DNA of 64,000 bases from an uncultured Oscillospiraceae bacterium (lineage in GTDB: Bacteria > Bacillota > Clostridia > Oscillospirales > Oscillospiraceae), in the NCBI GenBank assembly GCA_947588955.1, contig CANPYX010000002.1, forward strand, positions 62,001 to 126,000, in the 5' to 3' direction. Every line of letters starts with the position of its first letter. The first letter of the stretch is position 1. The position numbers were made by a program, and so were the translations under genes. Shown here one piece after another: positions 61,858 through 64,000 of the stretch. The notes beneath the pieces are model-generated. The model was not told the origin of the DNA. It worked only from the letters and a program-made list of their open reading frames with translations, and made no database searches.

Positions 61858-64000
61858 ATGAAAAAGAGAACTTTTTGCGCCGCCATGGCGCTGTTATTCA
61901 CACTTTGCGCCGCCGCTCCGGCCTTCGCGGCGGAGGGAGGAACTGGCGCGCCGATATACGAAAACACTGTTGAGCTTGCAGGAGGGCTCAGCTTCGGAAA
62001 TGTGATATCCTTTAATTCAAGCGGCAAACGGGTGGAGGGCTATACCCTTGAGACCACCGCGGGAGGGGACGTATATCCCATTGTAATGGCGGAGGACATG
62101 ATATACTCTGCCATGAACATCGAGGAAATGGTGGCGTACGCCGAGAGCACGGGGCTCAACGTTTTGGGAGCTGTCAACGCCGACTTCTTTTACAGCAGCA
62201 TGAGCCTGCCACTGGGCGGAGTTATCCAGGACGGCAGGTATATTTCAGATATGAACGGGGAGAATATGCTGGCGTTTACCGACTCCGGAGCCTTTTGCTC
62301 CGTTAAGCCCGATGTGACCATGACCCTGGACAACAAAGGCGGCGGCAGATATTTTGACTATGATACAGGGGAGTTCATAGATAATCAGGGCAAGAGTGTC
62401 ACCGTTGACCATTACAACAAGGTACGCACCAACGCGGGTGGGTTATTTCTGTATAACAGTGCCTTTCACAGTGAGTCCACAAACACCAGTCTCCCCGGCT
62501 GGGCGGTTATCTTCCGGATTATTTCGGGCGAGATCACGGTCTCCGGCACCGTGGAGCTTCAGGTCGAAAAGGTGATACCCTCTGGCACGGACTATCCCCT
62601 GGAGGAGGGGCATATGGTGCTGACCTCCCAGGCTAACGGGAGGTATCCCGATACATATAAGGATTTCAGCGCGGGTGACAGGGTGACGCTGACGACGGTG
62701 TGCTCCGACGAAAGGCTTTCCAACGCCGTTTGGGGCACGGGCTGCGGCGATATGCTTGTTGAAAACGGGGAGATGACGGACCCAGAGGGCTGGGATCAGG
62801 ATCTTATAAAATCACACCCTCGGACCGCCATTGGAATCAAGGACGACGGCTCCGTGGTGGCCTATGTGGTGGACGGGAGGAGCAGCACACATTCAAACGG
62901 GGCGCTTATGGAGGAGATCTCCGCCGACCTTATCGCAAAGGGCTGTAAAACCGTTGTTAACCTTGACGGCGGCGGCTCCTCGGCAATGGTTGTGAAGCTC
63001 CCAGGCGATGATACCTGCACCGTGGTGAACCGACCCTCCGACGGAAAGCCCCGAGACTGCTCAACCTACATACTTTTCGTATCCGACAGGAAGCCGGACG
63101 GCATTCCCGCAAGGCTTGGGATTGAAAACGACGGGGCGTTTGTTCTGGCTGGCTCACCCATGGGGCTTGAGTTCACCTGCACCGACAGGTCCGGCAATCC
63201 CGCGCCGGTGCCAGAGGACATTGATGTATCCTGTGAGCTTGGGACATATGATGACGGAGTTTATTTTGCCGGCGGCGAGCCGGGCGTGGATAAGCTGAGC
63301 CTCCGGTCGCACTCGACGGGAATTACGGGTACGGCGACGGTACACATTACTGACACTGTTGATTCCCTGACGGTAACAGACGCCGAGACCGGTGAAAGAC
63401 CGGTGCTCAGCGACCTTGAGGACGGGGCTGTGCTTGAGCTTAATGTGTCCGCGACTTACCTCACAAGGCCCGTAAGCATAAGCAGGGACAACGTTGAATA
63501 TGAGCTGACAATGGGTCTGGGAGATGTGACGGAGGGCGTCATTACCTTCCGCAAGGGCGAGGTCACCGAGGGGGAGCTTACAGTCTCCGCAGGAGGGCAG
63601 ACATTGACCTATCCCGTCACCTTTGAGGCACCCGTGGGCTTTGAGGACGCTGCCGGTCATTGGGCGGAGGAGAGCATAAACAGGCTTTACGCCTTGGGCG
63701 TTGTGACAGGAAACGACGACGGGCTCTATCATCCCGACGGGCAGATGACACGCGGCGGGTTTGTCATGATGATATGGAACGCGCTGGGAAAGCCCACAGT
63801 GGACGGCGTGTGTCAATATACCGACGTTCCGGAGGGAATATGGTATTATGATGCCGTGAATTGGTCGCAGGCTGTGGGGCTCACCTCCGGCAGCGGCGAC
63901 GGAATATTTAATCCTGATGGCAGCCTGACCAGGCAGGACGCCTTCACGCTCATATATAAGCTTCTGGATATGATGCGTCTGGAGCTTCCCACAGGGGATG
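61858..64000 (+). CDS. Secreted phosphodiester glycosidase with SLH repeats (partial, runs off end)
   Basis: At least 714 residues with no stop before 64000. Signal peptide about 1-24 (KKR, hydrophobic core, AFAAEG). Residues about 60-400 form a NAGPA-type phosphodiester glycosidase domain ending with VVNLDGGGSSAMVV, its hallmark. A beta-rich stretch follows, then two SLH units near the visible end (GFEDAAGHWAEESINRL and YTDVPEGIWYYDAVNW). SLH units bind wall polymers, so the enzyme is displayed on the cell surface. ATG 61858 has GAGG (61847-61850) upstream. Confidence 0.88.
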   Translation, partial: MKKRTFCAAMALLFTLCAAAPAFAAEGGTGAPIYENTVELAGGLSFGNVISFNSSGKRVEGYTLETTAGGDVYPIVMAEDMIYSAMNIEEMVAYAESTGLNVLGAVNADFFYSSMSLPLGGVIQDGRYISDMNGENMLAFTDSGAFCSVKPDVTMTLDNKGGGRYFDYDTGEFIDNQGKSVTVDHYNKVRTNAGGLFLYNSAFHSESTNTSLPGWAVIFRIISGEITVSGTVELQVEKVIPSGTDYPLEEGHMVLTSQANGRYPDTYKDFSAGDRVTLTTVCSDERLSNAVWGTGCGDMLVENGEMTDPEGWDQDLIKSHPRTAIGIKDDGSVVAYVVDGRSSTHSNGALMEEISADLIAKGCKTVVNLDGGGSSAMVVKLPGDDTCTVVNRPSDGKPRDCSTYILFVSDRKPDGIPARLGIENDGAFVLAGSPMGLEFTCTDRSGNPAPVPEDIDVSCELGTYDDGVYFAGGEPGVDKLSLRSHSTGITGTATVHITDTVDSLTVTDAETGERPVLSDLEDGAVLELNVSATYLTRPVSISRDNVEYELTMGLGDVTEGVITFRKGEVTEGELTVSAGGQTLTYPVTFEAPVGFEDAAGHWAEESINRLYALGVVTGNDDGLYHPDGQMTRGGFVMMIWNALGKPTVDGVCQYTDVPEGIWYYDAVNWSQAVGLTSGSGDGIFNPDGSLTRQDAFTLIYKLLDMMRLELPTGD

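Overview
The window reads as chromosomal DNA of a GC-rich, spore-forming member of the Clostridia, most likely the Oscillospirales/Oscillospiraceae side. The reasons are the gene order tig-clpP-clpX-lon-ysxC and scpA-scpB, an ispH-rpsA gene fusion typical of Clostridia, strong AGGAGG ribosome binding sites, an RNase P RNA, and sporulation genes (GerW/YtfJ, a SipL-like DUF3794+LysM protein, YunB). The species cannot be named from the sequence alone. No tRNA, rRNA, CRISPR array or insertion sequence was found.

Layout. 1-3047: end of rnhB, yraN, thrC, a DUF1540 protein on the minus strand, and a metallophosphoesterase. 3074-9699: proteostasis block (trigger factor, ClpP, ClpX, Lon) with ysxC. 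9696-15752: M50 protease, condensin subunits ScpA/ScpB, DUF2953/GerW pair, D,D-carboxypeptidase, pseudouridine synthase, RpiR regulator. 15727-23221: flavoprotein, cmk, plsC, ispH-rpsA fusion, ispD, ispF (three MEP isoprenoid genes close together), then a DUF3343/cysteine desulfurase-like pair. 23276-35567: c-di-AMP synthesis (cdaA-cdaR), DUF5685, a J-domain protein, a membrane protein, yicC-remA-gmk-rpoZ-priA-def-fmt-rsmB-rlmN. 35577-41125: PP2C phosphatase, PASTA kinase, RsgA, then sporulation loci. 41206-42170: a tiny Asn/Gln-only protein on the minus strand and YebC.

42171-56005 is an accessory block that looks more AT-rich by eye at its left part. It holds an MFS exporter behind a highly structured leader and a tightly packed operon: two unknown proteins, a PBP1-type lipoprotein, a 1131-residue all-in-one ABC importer, a 5'-nucleotidase and a CstA-type transporter. 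Converging on that operon, with overlapping 3' ends, is a LytTR response regulator with two full-length AgrC-like kinases. One kinase keeps the phospho-acceptor His but has a ruined ATP G-box. The other keeps the G-box but has Arg in place of His. This reads as a split, obligately paired sensor and is the main discovery candidate. 56006-64000 returns to core genes: rnpB (minus), murD, an aluminium-resistance/methionine gamma-lyase family enzyme, yunB, ligA, and a secreted phosphodiester glycosidase with SLH repeats that runs off the end.

Other notable points are an apparent independent promoter plus ideal ribosome binding site inside ispH-rpsA that would release free S1 protein, RNA hairpins that cover start sites (DUF3343, D,D-carboxypeptidase), and recurring promoter motifs (twin mother-cell-like elements; an 18-base identity between the cdaA and murD promoters).
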